DNA of 64,000 bases from Phaeotremella fagi. Lineage: Eukaryota; Basidiomycota; Tremellomycetes; Tremellales; Phaeotremellaceae. The translations under genes were made by a program, and so were the position numbers. Shown here one piece after another: positions 1 to 12,200 of the stretch (positions within the stretch are counted from its first letter, which is position 1; every line of letters begins with the position of its first letter). The stretch is taken from the NCBI GenBank assembly GCA_001599715.1, contig BCHU01000013.1, forward strand, positions 496,001 to 560,000, read 5' to 3'. The notes beneath the pieces are model-generated. The model was not told the origin of the DNA, did no database searches, and worked only from the letters and a program-made list of their open reading frames with translations.

Positions 1-51
1 TTGTCGAGTGTTCGTAAAAGATGACATCCAACTAACGAAATATCCCAACAG

Positions 52-573
52 CCAAGATCAACTCGACTAATCGACATGGCAACTTCATCAATCTTTTTCT
101 ACCTTTCACCAGATTACAAAAACCACGAAGCCGAAACGTTACTGAAAGGAATCAGACGTGAGACTTATGGTAAATCAATGCCCCCTCCCCAAAAACTAGT
201 ATTATTGTTTTGACTGATACGATAACCCACAGTTGAAGCAGTCCAATCAATGATCAATCTCCTAGAGAAACAATACCAGAACCAAATCCCTTTAACCCAA
301 GATCTAATCTGGGAAAACATTAAAGAGATAGTTGAGAAATTCAGATATAGGAATAAATCGATTTTGGTAACTCCTTTAAGACATGCTTTGACTGGTCGGA
401 AGGTAAGTTGGAGTTACGGTCTGAATCTCAAATCTTCTGTTTTTATGTTGATAACAATTGAACATGTTTAGTCTGGACCTAGTATCCCTGCTATACTTGA
501 TGTGTTTGGTTATGAGGTTGGGATTCAACGTTTGAGAGATGGCGTTGATTATGTTCGTCAATCTTCTTCTTAG
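52..573 (+). CDS. MSE1: Mitochondrial glutamate-tRNA ligase, C-terminal part (partial)
   Basis: Only the 3' end is in the window. Exons 52-169, 233-402 and 472-573 (stop TAG) join in phase; position 52 follows an intron acceptor (branch-like CTAAC, then CAACAG), and the earlier exons lie before base 1. The product ends with the class I GluRS anticodon-binding region: a helical stretch, then RHALTG, K, SGPSIPALLDV-like and a terminal G-x-x-x-G-x-x-RL segment, the usual LR-x-ALTG...GP-x-i signature. Family knowledge: GluRS charges tRNA-Glu (in mitochondria also tRNA-Gln) . The mitochondrial type is preferred over the cytosolic enzyme because the cytosolic one has a beta-barrel C-terminus and lacks this helical signature; no targeting peptide can be seen as the 5' end is missing. 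Confidence 0.82.
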
Positions 574-1398
574 ATCAGTGGAAGCTTTCATATATATAAC
601 CATTCAACGTGTATGTACAGTACTTGTTCTTAATAGAGATGATACCACTCACAAATATTGTACATAACCTTACTTATGTGATTGGCCGTAAGTCCTTGTT
701 AAGAAATCAAGCATATCTTCGTCTTTTTTTTATTTGCGAAATCCGCAGTAACGTATTCGTTTATCGTAGATCATCTCGCAGTCAAAACAGTCCAAGCATA
801 AATTATCTAATCAACAACATTAACAGATGAAAAGTTAAATCTGACCGCTACTTATGTATCCGCTCATGGCTGTATCACCCAAATCGACAAAAAGAATATT
901 CATGATATATGTAATGAAGTATGATAAAAAGGAGGCGTTTGGTTGATTGATTGTAATGTGACGAAGCAAAAAGAAGAAATTTGTTTTTGTGAAATTTGAT
1001 AATTTTTTTGGTGATATGGGTGTTTACTCGTTAAAAAAAGGAAAATGGGAGTAAACGAAAAAGAGGGTAGATGATTATTATTATTATTGATAAAGATAAA
1101 ACAAAGGACATCTAATGAATGAATTGGAAAGAAAATCATGTAAAGTAAAGTTGAAAGGGGACATTATTAAAAAAGGAGAAGGAGGAATTGTAAAAATGAT
1201 TGTTTTGGTTGGGGTATATCAACAAATCGAAAGAAAACTTGGACAAAACACTTGAAGAAAAACACTACTTGGTAACCTTTGTATAAAAAACCCTTTTCTT
1301 TTCACTTTCCATTTCTTTTTTCACAGGATACAATCCCGTTTTCTTTCCGTATCCCTATTCCCTATTTCCTTTTGAATCAAAAAAAGGATTGGAATTGA
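574..1398. other. Intergenic, convergent 3' regions
   Basis: Spacer of 825 bases between the ends of the GluRS gene and the glycosyltransferase gene. It holds A/T-rich 3' flanks with poly-A and poly-T tracts (for example near 720-730 and 1010-1050). I see no gene, RNA or repeat of note. Confidence 0.6.
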
Positions 1399-3790
1399 TC
1401 ATGCGATCGAAGCACCTTTCTCGACGTCCGGTCTTCTGTTATCGCGGCCTTTGGGTTTGAAGGAAACGGTGTAAGCCAATTTATCTGTGAAGAGGTGCAT
1501 GAATTGAGCGTGAAGAACTGGGATGACTCCAAAGACGATACCGGCTGGCATTGCGAAGTAGCTAAAAAGAGGTTTTACAGTCAGTATAGAATTCAAAGGA
1601 TACAATCACCGCAAACTCACTCTAACATGCAGACTGGGAAAGGTCTGTAGGATCTGTCACCACTTTGAACACCTAATTGACCACCTGGTACCTTCCATCT
1701 ACCGATAACGGTTTCTTGATGATAACGATCATACATGATGAACATGATCATGGTGAACATCAAACTGAAAGCTCTCATTCTATCCGTTAGAGCGAATGCC
1801 CATTCGACGAAATCAGAACCAGTTTGAACGTTAACGATGGAAAGGGTTTGAATAGCTGTGGTACCGATCGAAGGTGGTGCCAATAGATATCTGACCGACG
1901 ATGTTATCGTTCTCATTACAATGAGGAATGTCATGTGTCCCATGAGTAAATGAGCTTCGTACAGTCTTGACAATAATGCTAAGAATGGCATAACCCGTTT
2001 ACGAAGAGGAAGTGAATCAACTCTGGAAACCAAAGATTGCTTTTCGTTGAATCCTTCAGTATCGCTAACTGAGCTATCGGATGTCTCCTCGTCGTCGGCA
2101 CTGATAACGCTGGCTGCTGAAGACGAAACTGAACTGTCGGAAGGGGTCGTGAAATCCTCTTCGGCAAAGGCACGTCTTTTAGTGGTCGTTGGGTATTCTT
2201 CGGGAATAGTGTGAAGACCGAGATTGGCGTCAGGTGAGAAAACAGTTGGAAGAGCTGATCGGTGAATGGGTGAGGTAAAAAGATCGTGATCGGGGTGAGC
2301 AGAGTAGTCAGCGTTGATCAATCGTGTAAGACCGTAACCAGTGTCAACTACAGATACAATTAGTCAAAATTCCTTTTTCCCTTGCTGCAAAATACTGACG
2401 TGAACCCCACATGTGTCTAATGGCCTGCTTGTATCTAGCAACATGGTCGTTCCAGAAACCTTTCATACCACCACGAACACCAGCGACGACATCAAGTTGA
2501 CTGGCTGGTGAATAGATAGTCTCGGAGATAAGGTTACCAGCAGTAGAGAACAAACATTTGATGAACATGTGCATGTCTTCTCCGATAGCTTGGGGTCCGG
2601 CATCGTGGAAACCGACAGAAGCAGCAAGAGTCATTGATAAACTGTAGGCAGAAGTGGGGATCTTGGCCTTGGAACCAGTGTAAATGGAAGACAATCCGGC
2701 CCTGAATATACGCGTAAGTCATTTATATTCGTTCAAAGTTTAAAATAACTTACAAAGCCCATAGGATATCAGTGATTCGGACAGAGACAGGAACATCATG
2801 AGCATTTCGGTCGAAACAGATTGGTGGGACAAAACACATTCTTGTCCTTTCTTCTGCAGGTCGAAGGGCGTATTTACAACTGACAGCAGCGAAGTAATCA
2901 CCAGCAAGAGCGGCTAGAGCGTATCATCAGTATTCATTTCCATGCTACTACAAAAAACTCACTATCAGAATCAATAACGGTAACGATGATCTTGGCCATT
3001 CTGTCGGAATCGTTCTCCTCTTTCAATTCGTTCCAAGCTTGTCGGATAGCCCAAGCGAGATTAGACGATTTTCCAGCTGCTTCACCTTCGATACCAGCTG
3101 GGTGAAGGGTGTAACCGATATCTTTGAATGAAGATCTGAATTCAGCAATGAGTTGATGAGCCTTTTGAGCGGCACCGTTTTCACGAGCTTCCATGGCGAG
3201 AACTGGGTGGTAAGACGTAAGAGCGAGAGGTTGAGATGATAACAAGTAGAGTGTTTCACCTGGGTGGTGTCAGCTAACGGGGGATTGAATCTACATAGTT
3301 ATCACTCACGTAGGACACTGATATCTTCTTGGTAACTAAGGTAGAAACGATGAGTATCATAGTAGTATGGATGGAGGATCACACTCACTTTGGACAGAAT
3401 ATCAGATGTTCCACTTCATCAAAAGCCAAAGCTTCTGATGGCGAATTCATACTCCGTCTACCATCGACATAGGCAGCTCTCCAATCAGTTTCAGAAGTCT
3501 TCTTGACACCTTTCCAAGCGAGGTAAGCACCATAGATCGTTCTGTGAGATAAAGGGATGGTGATCAGTAACCAACCTTTCTTGCAGGACAAAGGGAAGAG
3601 AAAAAAGAGAAGAAAACTTGACAACATACCTTAGATTCACGGATAGTAGAACACAATGAACGAAGACTATGAAAGTACCAAAGATCCAAGGTAGATATTT
3701 GGGACCGAAGAGTGAAAATGGTATCATGGAGATGTGGGTGAGGATGGGTAGCCGTTGAAGAACGGGTTGGAGATGACGACGGATTGCCAT
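1399..3790 (-). CDS. Family-2 glycosyltransferase, multi-pass membrane protein
   Basis: Eight exons (3630-3790, 3389-3541, 3310-3335, 2963-3259, 2754-2913, 2400-2701, 1621-2347, 1399-1561) give 662 residues. Order: a membrane segment near residues 28-50; a soluble catalytic part with HLIFCPNYQED, the metal-binding DSD at the end of a VTVIDSD strand, the acceptor-loop motif QAIGEDMHMF (the conserved ED) and RYKQAIRHMWG, which resembles the Q-x-x-R-W box; a Ser/Asp-rich insert (about residues 410-450); then three or four C-terminal hydrophobic segments. This is the plan of processive inverting GT2 enzymes, but the sugar and acceptor cannot be read from sequence. Exon 3 is only 26 nt. It is divergent from MTG1 across a 1.6-kb spacer. 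Confidence 0.8.
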
Positions 3791-5409
3791 TGTGAATGAT
3801 AGTTATGGGGTGTTAGTGATTGAAGAATGTGATCGAGTTGTTGATGGGGTAAACTGAATTCTATAAACTTGAGGTTGTAGGCGATAACAAAGTGATTGAC
3901 TGAGGTTCAAACAATGGTAACAGTAGGAAAGCGGTGTTGCACAGGTAGAATTAGCGCGTCGCAATTGTTGTGAAGAACGCCGATGAAACTTGGGGAACAG
4001 ATGTACAATTAAATCTACGCTTAGAATGTCCTAGTCGTAGATGAAATTAATCGATATCCTATTTCCACAGATGTTTGAAAACCAATGAAAACGACCAAAA
4101 AGAAAGTAGGAAATGTAAAGCACACGATCCCCAATTTTAAAATTGATAAAATTGACCTGTGATCCGATAACTTTCAGCCTCGTGAGAGAATGATTTTGAA
4201 TGAACCAAGAACGTGTCAGTCTTCCTTTGTGGTAGTCAAGTGGGTGTAGATGTAGTCGCTGTTGATTTGAATGATCGTGATTGTTTATAAAGAAATTCTG
4301 TTCCAGATGAGGTGGCGGATGGATAGAAAAATTGAAAGAAAGAAAGGAATTTATTCGATGTGGAATCGAACGGGATCGTGGGGGGGGGGAGAGTGGATGG
4401 GGGTGAAGTGACTGATTTATCTATGAGATATTAAAGAGAATAGTTTATATTTATATGATATAAACTAGAAGTACTTTAATGTAACTAGAATGAAAGAACG
4501 TCTTTGTGAGTGAGTGTAAGTGTATAGATATAGATAGTAAGGTAAGGTAATAATAACTATGTATGACTGAGTAAGTGTAATAAATTTGATGGTGCGTGCG
4601 CTACACCCAAACAGACCCCCAGATAACGCGAGCAAGCAAATACAAATAAATACTAGATTAAGGGTCAAAGGACCTTTAAAAACACAACAACAATGCCCAA
4701 AGCGCAATCTCAGAGGCTGCCAGCACGGTCTCCCCTTAGTGGCGTAAAAACATGACCAGGCGGAACACCAGAGGAAATGAGATTGAGATATATTCCGAAA
4801 GGATGCCCTGAAATTCAACTAAAATTTTCTTCACTGTTCACTGTTGACTGATGACCGAAACGCGCTAAGAAGAGCCTTGCCTTGCTCTTTGTTTGGAATA
4901 CCTCTTTTGATTTGATTAGTGCGATCCGGTCCGGGCTGGAAGCTCAAGGAAGCTGAAGCTGACGCTGGAATAGAGCTAACCTTATGCCCACTGAATTTGA
5001 CTATCGCCTTACATAAAAGGATCATAACAAATACGTTGAACAACGGCATGCAAAGAAAGCCGAGACGTCATCGCCAACAAGTGGAAACAAACCTTTCAGA
5101 ACCCCAAATAAGATAGATCTTCCCCAAATACTTGATCATCGATGCTGTCCAACTTTCGATTTTCGGTCGATCTACAGTGGTCAGGGTCTATTTGATTAGA
5201 GTCACCGTCAGTTTCCGGTTGTCAGGTTTTACAGAGGACGTTTGAGTTAAAGTTAAAGAGTTTCAAAGGCCAGACAAAAGAGACGACGTCGACTGCAGAA
5301 AGTGTTAAGCAGGAGAGTATCAAGACACGTGGTCCACGTGTTTCGACAACAACAAAATTCTATCTTTCAGAAATTCCAAAATAAAAAGTTACCTTGAACG
5401 ACACATTAA
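3791..5409. other. Intergenic, divergent promoter region
   Basis: A 1.6-kb spacer between the divergent glycosyltransferase and MTG1 genes. It contains a run of ten G beginning at 4381 and a double E-box palindrome at 5325-5341. Short open frames here lack coding character and I do not call them. Confidence 0.6.
5325..5341. promoter_or_regulatory. Palindromic double E-box upstream of MTG1
   Basis: Perfect inverted repeat ACACGTGG-T-CCACGTGT holding two CACGTG cores, about 70 bases before the MTG1 start. CACGTG is the core recognised by bHLH proteins such as Cbf1; use here is inferred. Confidence 0.5.
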
Positions 5410-7108
5410 ATGTCATTCATACCCAGAAAATCATTCATCTACCCAACGAAAACACCATCATGGTTCGCCGGGCACATGGTGAAATCCCTCAATCATCTCC
5501 CGACCCTCTTGAAAGATATAGATCTAGTGATAGAAGTCAGAGATAGTCGATTACCTTTCACGAGTATCAATCCGATTTTCGATAATGTATTAGAGAAGAT
5601 TTGGGGTATGGGATTTGGCTTCGGTAGTAGTCTGAGTTTCAAGGGGAATAGTCGGGGGGTGATGAGAGATTTCTCTGGGAGGGGTAGATCGAAACTTGTC
5701 GTTTATACAAAAAGGGATTTAGCTGATGATAAATATGAGAAAGTGAGCCCTTCAAATTGAGGAAAAGTTTATGCCATTGCTGAGCCGTTGTGCTTCGATT
5801 TTAGCCACTTAAATCAGCTTTCATGGAACAATTGAATCAAAAGATTTTCTTTGTAGATAACAGATCTGATCATGATATCAAAGAGATACTCAAACATGCA
5901 GTTCGTGAGTGGAAAAATCCCTCACACCACACCGATTCTGACTTTTGAACAGATATCGCTCGTGATCATCCAGATACTATGCCTGAGATGAAAATCCTCG
6001 TGGTTGGGATGCCAAACGTTGGTAAATCGTCTTTACTGAATGCATTAAGAAGAGTCGGTGTACACAAGGGTAAGCCTCCCTATCCTTGAAAATAAATACC
6101 AACCTAACAATTTTAAAACCACAGGTAAAGCATTTCGTACAGGTGCAGAAGCAGGTATCACACGTAAATTAACGGGTACAGTCAAGATCCATGAGAATCC
6201 CACTATTTACGTCTACGATACTCCTGGAGTCATGGTTCCATATCTGGGGAAGGGGGAAGAAGGTTCCGAGAGAGGTTTGAAATTAGCTCTAACTGGTGGG
6301 TTTAAAAAATGTCACCTTTCCCGGATATCAGAGCTGACGGTGGGAAAATATTTTTAGCTGGGATTAAAGAAGGTCTATTCGAACAGGAAACGGTGATTGA
6401 TTACTTGTTATATAAGATGAATCAACGTCTAGCCTCAGAACAGGATTTGAAACCAAACGATCCATCCAGACGTAAGTCAGTCTTTGTTACCTCAACTCCA
6501 AACAATTCTGATTCTATTCAAACACAATTCCAGACCCAACATATCTAGATCTCCTACCCCTCCCAGACAGATTCACCTACCCAACAAACAATATCACGAA
6601 TCTCCTAACAGCCGTGGCGGAACGTACAGGAAACCTCTTGAAAGGTGGTGAAAGGGATATCGAAAATACCACCAAATTCATCTTGAATTATTTTAGATTA
6701 GGGAAATTGGGGAAATGGACTTTAGACGATTTAGAGGTTTCATCTTTTACGACTGGTAATGAAAGTCTAGGTCCGACAGCGACACAAGAGATATTGGATT
6801 TATTACAACCTCAACCTCAAACACTTGATGATCTGGACTTACCGTCAGAACCAACCCCAAATCTCTCATCAAAAGTCTCAGCGAACCTTCGAATCCATCT
6901 CCAAAAGATCCAAAAACAGATCAAAGACACGGAAGAAGGTTTGAATCTTTCCAACAACCAAATTCGGAAACGGGAAATGGCGGAGAAAGTATTGGAGAGA
7001 CGTTTGAAATTTGATACGTCTGGTTTGGGGAGTTTGACGTCGACGACGAAAACGAGGGTTGGGGGTAGGAAGGGGAAGGAGAGTCGGTATGGGAATAAGA
7101 GACGTTAG
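5410..7108 (+). CDS. MTG1: Mitochondrial ribosome-assembly GTPase (YlqF/RbgA family)
   Basis: Six exons (5410-5742, 5805-5904, 5953-6069, 6125-6295, 6358-6471, 6534-7108) give 469 residues. The GTPase motifs are circularly permuted as in the YlqF/Mtg1 family: G4 TKRD (100-103) comes before G1 GMPNVGKSS (163-171), and G3 DTPG follows. The N-terminus has WFAGHMVKSL, the family's conserved W-F-P-G-H-M box, with Ala replacing Pro. The C-terminal domain (KEGLFEQETV, WTLDDL) is followed by a Lys/Arg-rich tail. Known role: a matrix GTPase needed for assembly of the mitochondrial large ribosomal subunit. It is longer than yeast Mtg1 because of a loop near residues 75-95 and the basic tail. A palindromic E-box lies just upstream. 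Confidence 0.93.
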
Positions 7109-7258
7109 TTAGAGTGTTCTTTCAGGGATTAGGGTTTTGCGATTTCGTTAACGACTTGAGATCAGATTGATCCATGACTTTTCATTGTAGTTTTTATAGG
7201 TTAACGCCCAACTCAAGAAATGTGTATAAAGTTTGTATGTATCAATAAAACAAATGCA

Positions 7259-8379
7259 TCATAAACCAATAGTATCGACTTTCCACAAATCATCCCTGCA
7301 GTCAAAAATCAGTAGTCAACCCAACCTCATCCCACGAAGAACAACCCACCCAATCCAACAAAGAACCTCCACAGCAACCCCCTTCCCAGCCGACCTAATC
7401 TCTTCACTTGAATTAACGAGTTTCCCAATCCCACAAGCATGTTCTTTGCCCTCTGCGTGAATTGCTACTATAGATTCGGAAGGTAGGTTCGGGGGTAATG
7501 AACCCCCAGGAGATAGGAGACCTGGTGCCATCATGTTTGCGCCCTAACGTTTTTTTGGTTATTCATTTCTTTGGGGAGGGGAGGGGGAACCCACGGCTAA
7601 AAGGAATTTTATTGCTCCTCTATCAATTCCTACTTTTGGTAACATCTCCGGATCTATTCTCTCATGTTAACCATCATCACTTTGACTTGAGGACGTAATA
7701 TAAATCCTACTTACATTGATGTAACAATTTTAAAGTTGGGATATAAGGACCATCGAAATGTTGGAAAAACAAAGGAACACTTTGAACAGTGAAAATCGAG
7801 ATTCGATCGTGACTAAGAGGTTAGGTATCGTTAGCTTTATCCAACTCTCTAGGTAGTTTCGTCCCATCGACCCCACTCACCATTTAGTCAAACCCAAAGC
7901 CTCCTTCTTCGGCCAAATATCATCAAGCACACTTCCAACCTCCACCGTCTCCACCCCTCCCCCCTCAGCTTCCCCCTCCTCATCCCTCTCCTTCCCCTTC
8001 TTACTCTTCTTCCCACCCTTGGATTTCTTGTTCTTCCCCGATTTCTTAGTTTCCTCAGGTTCAGGTTCGTCTTCATCAGTTTCTGGCGCTGCTGCTGCAG
8101 CGGGAGCTGGAGCTCCAGCTCCAGCTGGATCCCTGTAGGCTGGTGTTGAGAGGTATGGGATTTGCGTTAAAATCGCCGTTCGGATGTTCCTTTGAACTGA
8201 GGATTTTAGGGATGTTGATGATGAGACGTCCTCTTTTGGGTTGAATCTGAGTCAAAATCAATTTTTGGTTAGTTCTCTTCAAATTTTATGCCGGAAATTC
8301 TATTCTTGGGATATTCTTTTGATCGGGGTCGAAGATGATTACTTCTTGTGATAAGAATTTTGACTTACTTTTTGAACAT
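7259..8379 (-). CDS. TMA20: MCTS1/Tma20 translation factor with a large N-terminal-domain insertion
   Basis: Six exons (8369-8379, 7881-8246, 7715-7812, 7595-7653, 7350-7543, 7259-7295) give 254 residues; the first coding exon is just 11 nt. The protein starts MFKKFNPKEDVSS and has LKSSVQR, IWPKK, FFQHFDGPYIPTL and DRGAIKFLL, then the PUA domain with APGLLSPGG, VAIHAEGKEHA and GKGVAVEV, ending in GDDLWKVDTIGL. MCTS1/Tma20 pairs with DENR/Tma22 to recycle 40S subunits and to support re-initiation. Odd feature: residues about 40-107 are a low-complexity insert (Ala/Pro/Gly, then acidic, then Lys-rich) absent from typical 180-residue members. It converges with MTG1 across 150 bases. Confidence 0.92.
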
Positions 8380-8794
8380 TGTTGATTATATTTGTACGGG
8401 AAATAGATGTACTTGTACAAACAAAAGATGTATCTTCCTGACGAAACTGAAATTCAATCTATGGTCTATGACGAAGAATTGATTTGTGGCACTCAGTCAA
8501 TCAGTTGTGTTGGTGGTATATTGCCATTGCATAAATCACTACAAAGACAGAACTAGCAATTAAAAGGAAAGTATCAATCTACGATTCTTATCTAATAACG
8601 ACACAATCACTATGTCCTGCATAGCGATCATCCGTCAACTCGATAAAGAACCCGCAGATCAAACCGAGAAAAGAAAAAAATCTATCTATGAAAACATGAA
8701 AAGAAGCTTATCGAAAATTCAAAAGTTAAGATTTACGTTTTAATCGAATGAAAACGAAATTTTTCAGGACCACCTCACGTCCAAAAAGGGGACT
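8380..8794. other. Intergenic, TMA20 promoter and GH16 3' flank
   Basis: 415 bases between two minus-strand genes. It holds the TMA20 upstream region, with one GTGGCA hexamer at 8486-8491, and the GH16 3' flank. Nothing else seen. Confidence 0.55.
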
Positions 8795-10397
8795 CTAAAC
8801 TAATGTAGTCGAGTTGTAATACTTGACAGAAGCGATCTCCCAATAGGCGTTAGCGAATGATGAACCTGAATTCAAAACGTAATCTGAACAAGTTGAATAA
8901 CCAGTCATGGCAGCGCAAGATTGATCTTGACCTGCGTAACCTGCGTAATTCCATACTCCGTCTGCACCTGCCCAATCACCACAGAGAGTGGTGTCGAAGA
9001 TGTTGTAATGGTCGTAGAAGAATTGGTAGGGTGAACAATCGGTTGATGGGAAATTGGCTACTGGAGTTCCCCATCCTGTTGGATCAGGTTGCTCGTTGGT
9101 GATATCAGATGGGATTGAGGATCTTTGGAACCACCAGACTTTGATACCTGTCTTTGTCCATGCCACTGGAGTTTAATAGTCAACACAAAGTATGTCATTC
9201 CGTAGGTTATCAACTTACTGGCATAAACACCACCACCGACGTTGTTGAAAGAAGCACCGTAAGAGTTATCACTGGTTTCGTCTCTGGCTCCACAACCTTG
9301 GTTAGAGGTATCGGCTGAACTACAGTCATAAGAATTATAACTTCCAGTGGTAAGAGTGGCCAATTGATTGTTGTTAAGATCTGATGGCATGTTACATCCA
9401 GGAGCGGTATGTAAAGAAACTTGATTTTGAGTGAAAGCGTTGACACCTTCAAGAATATCGATTTCACCACCTGTAGGCCAGTTGGGTCCGTTTTGCCACC
9501 ATGCTGGCCAGGTTCCACATCCTGTTGGCATGTGGATAGCGTCCATGATAACCAAACCACCGGTCCAGCTGGATTTCAAAGTTAGTAACTACGACCATTG
9601 TCTTATGCTAATTCGCACTCACACTCTGTTACCGTGAACTCTGATAGCTTTTCTACCAGTCGTTACTGTTTGAGTGGTGTCAACCGCCATGATAGCATGA
9701 CCTGCACTGTTGATTGAGATCAAACCAGAGTTCCAAGCGTCTGAAGCGTCTTGGAAAATAACGGTACCGTGAGTTGGATCTGACCAAGACCAGAAATTGA
9801 CATGATCGAAGAAAGTACTTCCGGACTAAGAGATGTGTGTCAGCTAAGAAACTCATTGATTGACATTAATACACTTACCCATTCCTCTACCTTGGTCCAA
9901 TCACTGTTACTCGTTGAAGAAGCTTTAGCACTGGATGAAGTTGAAGTATGTGTAGAATGAGAAGACGAGGAGGAGGAAAAGAATGAAGAAGATGATGAAG
10001 AGCTGCTAGAGCCAGAAGCGAAGTTGTTGTTTCCAATAACTGAAGCCGAGCTAGAACTTGAAGATACGGAAGCTGAAGAGAAAGCTGGATCGGCAGTTGC
10101 AGTCGAAGCGCCAGAGGTCGAAGGGGAAGTAGAAGAAAGAGTAGCGTTATTAGTAGGAGCGAGACAAGCTTGAACAGCTCTCTTCTTCCTAACCAATCTT
10201 TTCCCTTTCTTGCCACCACTCAACGGTGTCTCAGGTGATGGACCCCTTGGAACATGAACCTCTTTCTTAGCTATCGATCCATGTCCACCATGTCTCTTCG
10301 CTGCTCCCCCATGGGCGTTCGTGAGTTTGTTCGCGACTACTGGAGTCGAAAGTGAGATCGTAAGGAGTGATCCTAGTAGGAGAGATGAGACGTGCAT
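8795..10397 (-). CDS. Secreted glycoside hydrolase family 16 enzyme (glucanase-like)
   Basis: Four exons (9879-10397, 9623-9825, 9219-9568, 8795-9165) give 480 residues. A signal peptide (SSLLLGSLLTISL) is followed by a basic pro-region ending in the dibasic run RKKR near residue 70, a possible Kex2 site. Next is a Ser/Thr-rich, probably O-glycosylated linker (about 80-165), then the GH16 fold. The catalytic signature GEIDILEG places the nucleophile at Glu276, the helper at Asp278 and the acid/base at Glu281; the WPAWW box just before it is also typical. Several Cys pairs suit an extracellular enzyme. The family cleaves or remodels beta-1,3 and mixed-link glucans. Substrate is not certain, and I see no GPI signal at the C-terminus. 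Confidence 0.9.
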
Positions 10398-12200
10398 GTT
10401 GTAGATTTACCACTTGGGTGAAGGATGAATTGTTTTGGTTTTGATTTGTTGCCTGCTAGCAGGTGTTTAGATGTTTAATCGACCGGCGAAGTTTGGTCTG
10501 TGTAATTCAAGTGGGATGAACGCTCAGCGTCTGTGAGAACAGGAGCGAAGTGAATGGGGACGGGGACGAGATAGTTCGATTTTGAAATGTAGAGATTGAA
10601 GTTCCCAATTGTTGTCAGATGGACCGAATGGTGAAGTGAATTTGTGGAAGAAAGAAAGAAGATCAGAAGTCAGTTCATCGTTTCATAATGACCATTTTGT
10701 TAGAGCACAGTCCTCATCCTCATCAATCCCTCGACAGAAACACGAACATTGCGTTCTAGTGTATTCCGAAACAAAAAAAAAGTATGAACTCAGAAACACC
10801 AACGAAACCGATCTAGACTGAAACACAAGATCCAAACTCACCAAGAAGAAAGAACTTTGAGTTTTTTGTAAGTTATTAAAAACGTAAGTTAAGAGAGAAG
10901 GAGGGAATGGATGATGAGAAGGTAGATGTATTAAGTAGAAAGGTCGAAGAGTTGAAAGCTGGATCACCACCACCTGTCACTGGAATGATCTAAGTAGAAT
11001 TTCTTTGTTGTTGCCTAACTGATGAGACGAATGGCTGAATTTCTTGTTCTACCTGTACGTACGCGATGATAGAGTTTGCCACGCCCGCAGTGAGGGTACA
11101 AGGGTTAGGTTCAGCGCAGTCCCTATGTTCTGGTACTCTCTCTCTCCCTCTCTCTCCTTGCTATGCTATGCTTCTATTCCAAATGGCGTTCTCCCATCCG
11201 ATGAACCGTACAAGTACTTAACCGCACTTGGTAATAAGGGTCTCTAATCGATCACTTCACCCATTTTGATTTCTGACTCTGGAAAGGGAGTTACTTGAAC
11301 GCGTTACAAAGAGAGTCGCGTTACTCTTCAACCTGCAAGCTACTCCTTTATGTCTTGGCTTTGCTTATGCTTCTTGGCCTCGTACATATGGTACTTAACA
11401 TACAGGAAGTATATCATGAATCATAGGCCCATCAGATAACTACTCATTAAAACAGCTATGGCTCTAGCCAACTGATCAATTCATTCTCTCTTTTCATATA
11501 TATACCAGCCATCTTTTCCCACCTGAAATATCAATTTTACTTTATATGATGTTATTCCTTATGACGTCTGTCGCTATCACTACTTGTACCAAGTCCTGTT
11601 CTTCATTACCATAGTGGCGCCGCAGCCTTGGCGATGTGCGAGTTCTTGTACAACGTTTCAAACTACTACCATGTGTGATCGCAGTACTGATACAAAGCTG
11701 CGATGTTGCTATTATTAGTGGCAACTTGTTAGAATTGGTCGTTTATGTGAAGAACGTTACTATAGTCAACTCATCAGATGGTTGGATTTCTACACGACTT
11801 GAAATACTGTGATCCTGAGAGTGACCTGTCGATAGCTCTCCTTAGAGAATCCTCGTTAACTGCATTCGCGTAGAAGTCCAAAATGGAAGACGAGCATTTG
11901 ACTAATTTCAAATTGTTGACTACTTTACGTTTACGTTTGAATCTTGATATCGTTTCCTGTCTTGGTCAGAGCTTCGGGGGAAGCATCAACGACTTCTATA
12001 GGTTAAGACTTTTGATTGCAATACAATCCTCAAGTTGCTATCAGCATACAAGTAAGACTTGAGTAAAGATATCAAATCAAGAATGACGTGTCATCATCCA
12101 ATCGAGTCAGTGGCGATAAGATAACGTCCTTACTAAAAAGAAAAGTCAGTAGTCAAAATCTTGAAATCAGAATATTCAGAATAACAAAAAGAATCCAACC
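10398..12200. other. Intergenic, divergent promoter region
   Basis: A 1.8-kb spacer between GH16 (minus) and SNO1 (plus). It contains a CT-rich microsatellite around 11138-11160 with short ATGCT repeats after it. I looked for a small gene or structured RNA near 11040-11250 and could not support one. Confidence 0.55.

Noticed and set aside
609..830. 73-codon plus-strand frame after the GluRS gene
   Set aside because: A/T-rich 3' flank, no motif, no leader.
4465..4818. 117-codon minus-strand open frame
   Set aside because: Odd composition rich in Cys and Trp with no recognisable motif; sits in a promoter spacer.
11018..11250. Possible C/D-box snoRNA or short gene near a TGATGA motif and CT repeat
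   Set aside because: A D box is only a few bases from the C-like box, no terminal stem forms, and the 67-codon frame has no coding character.
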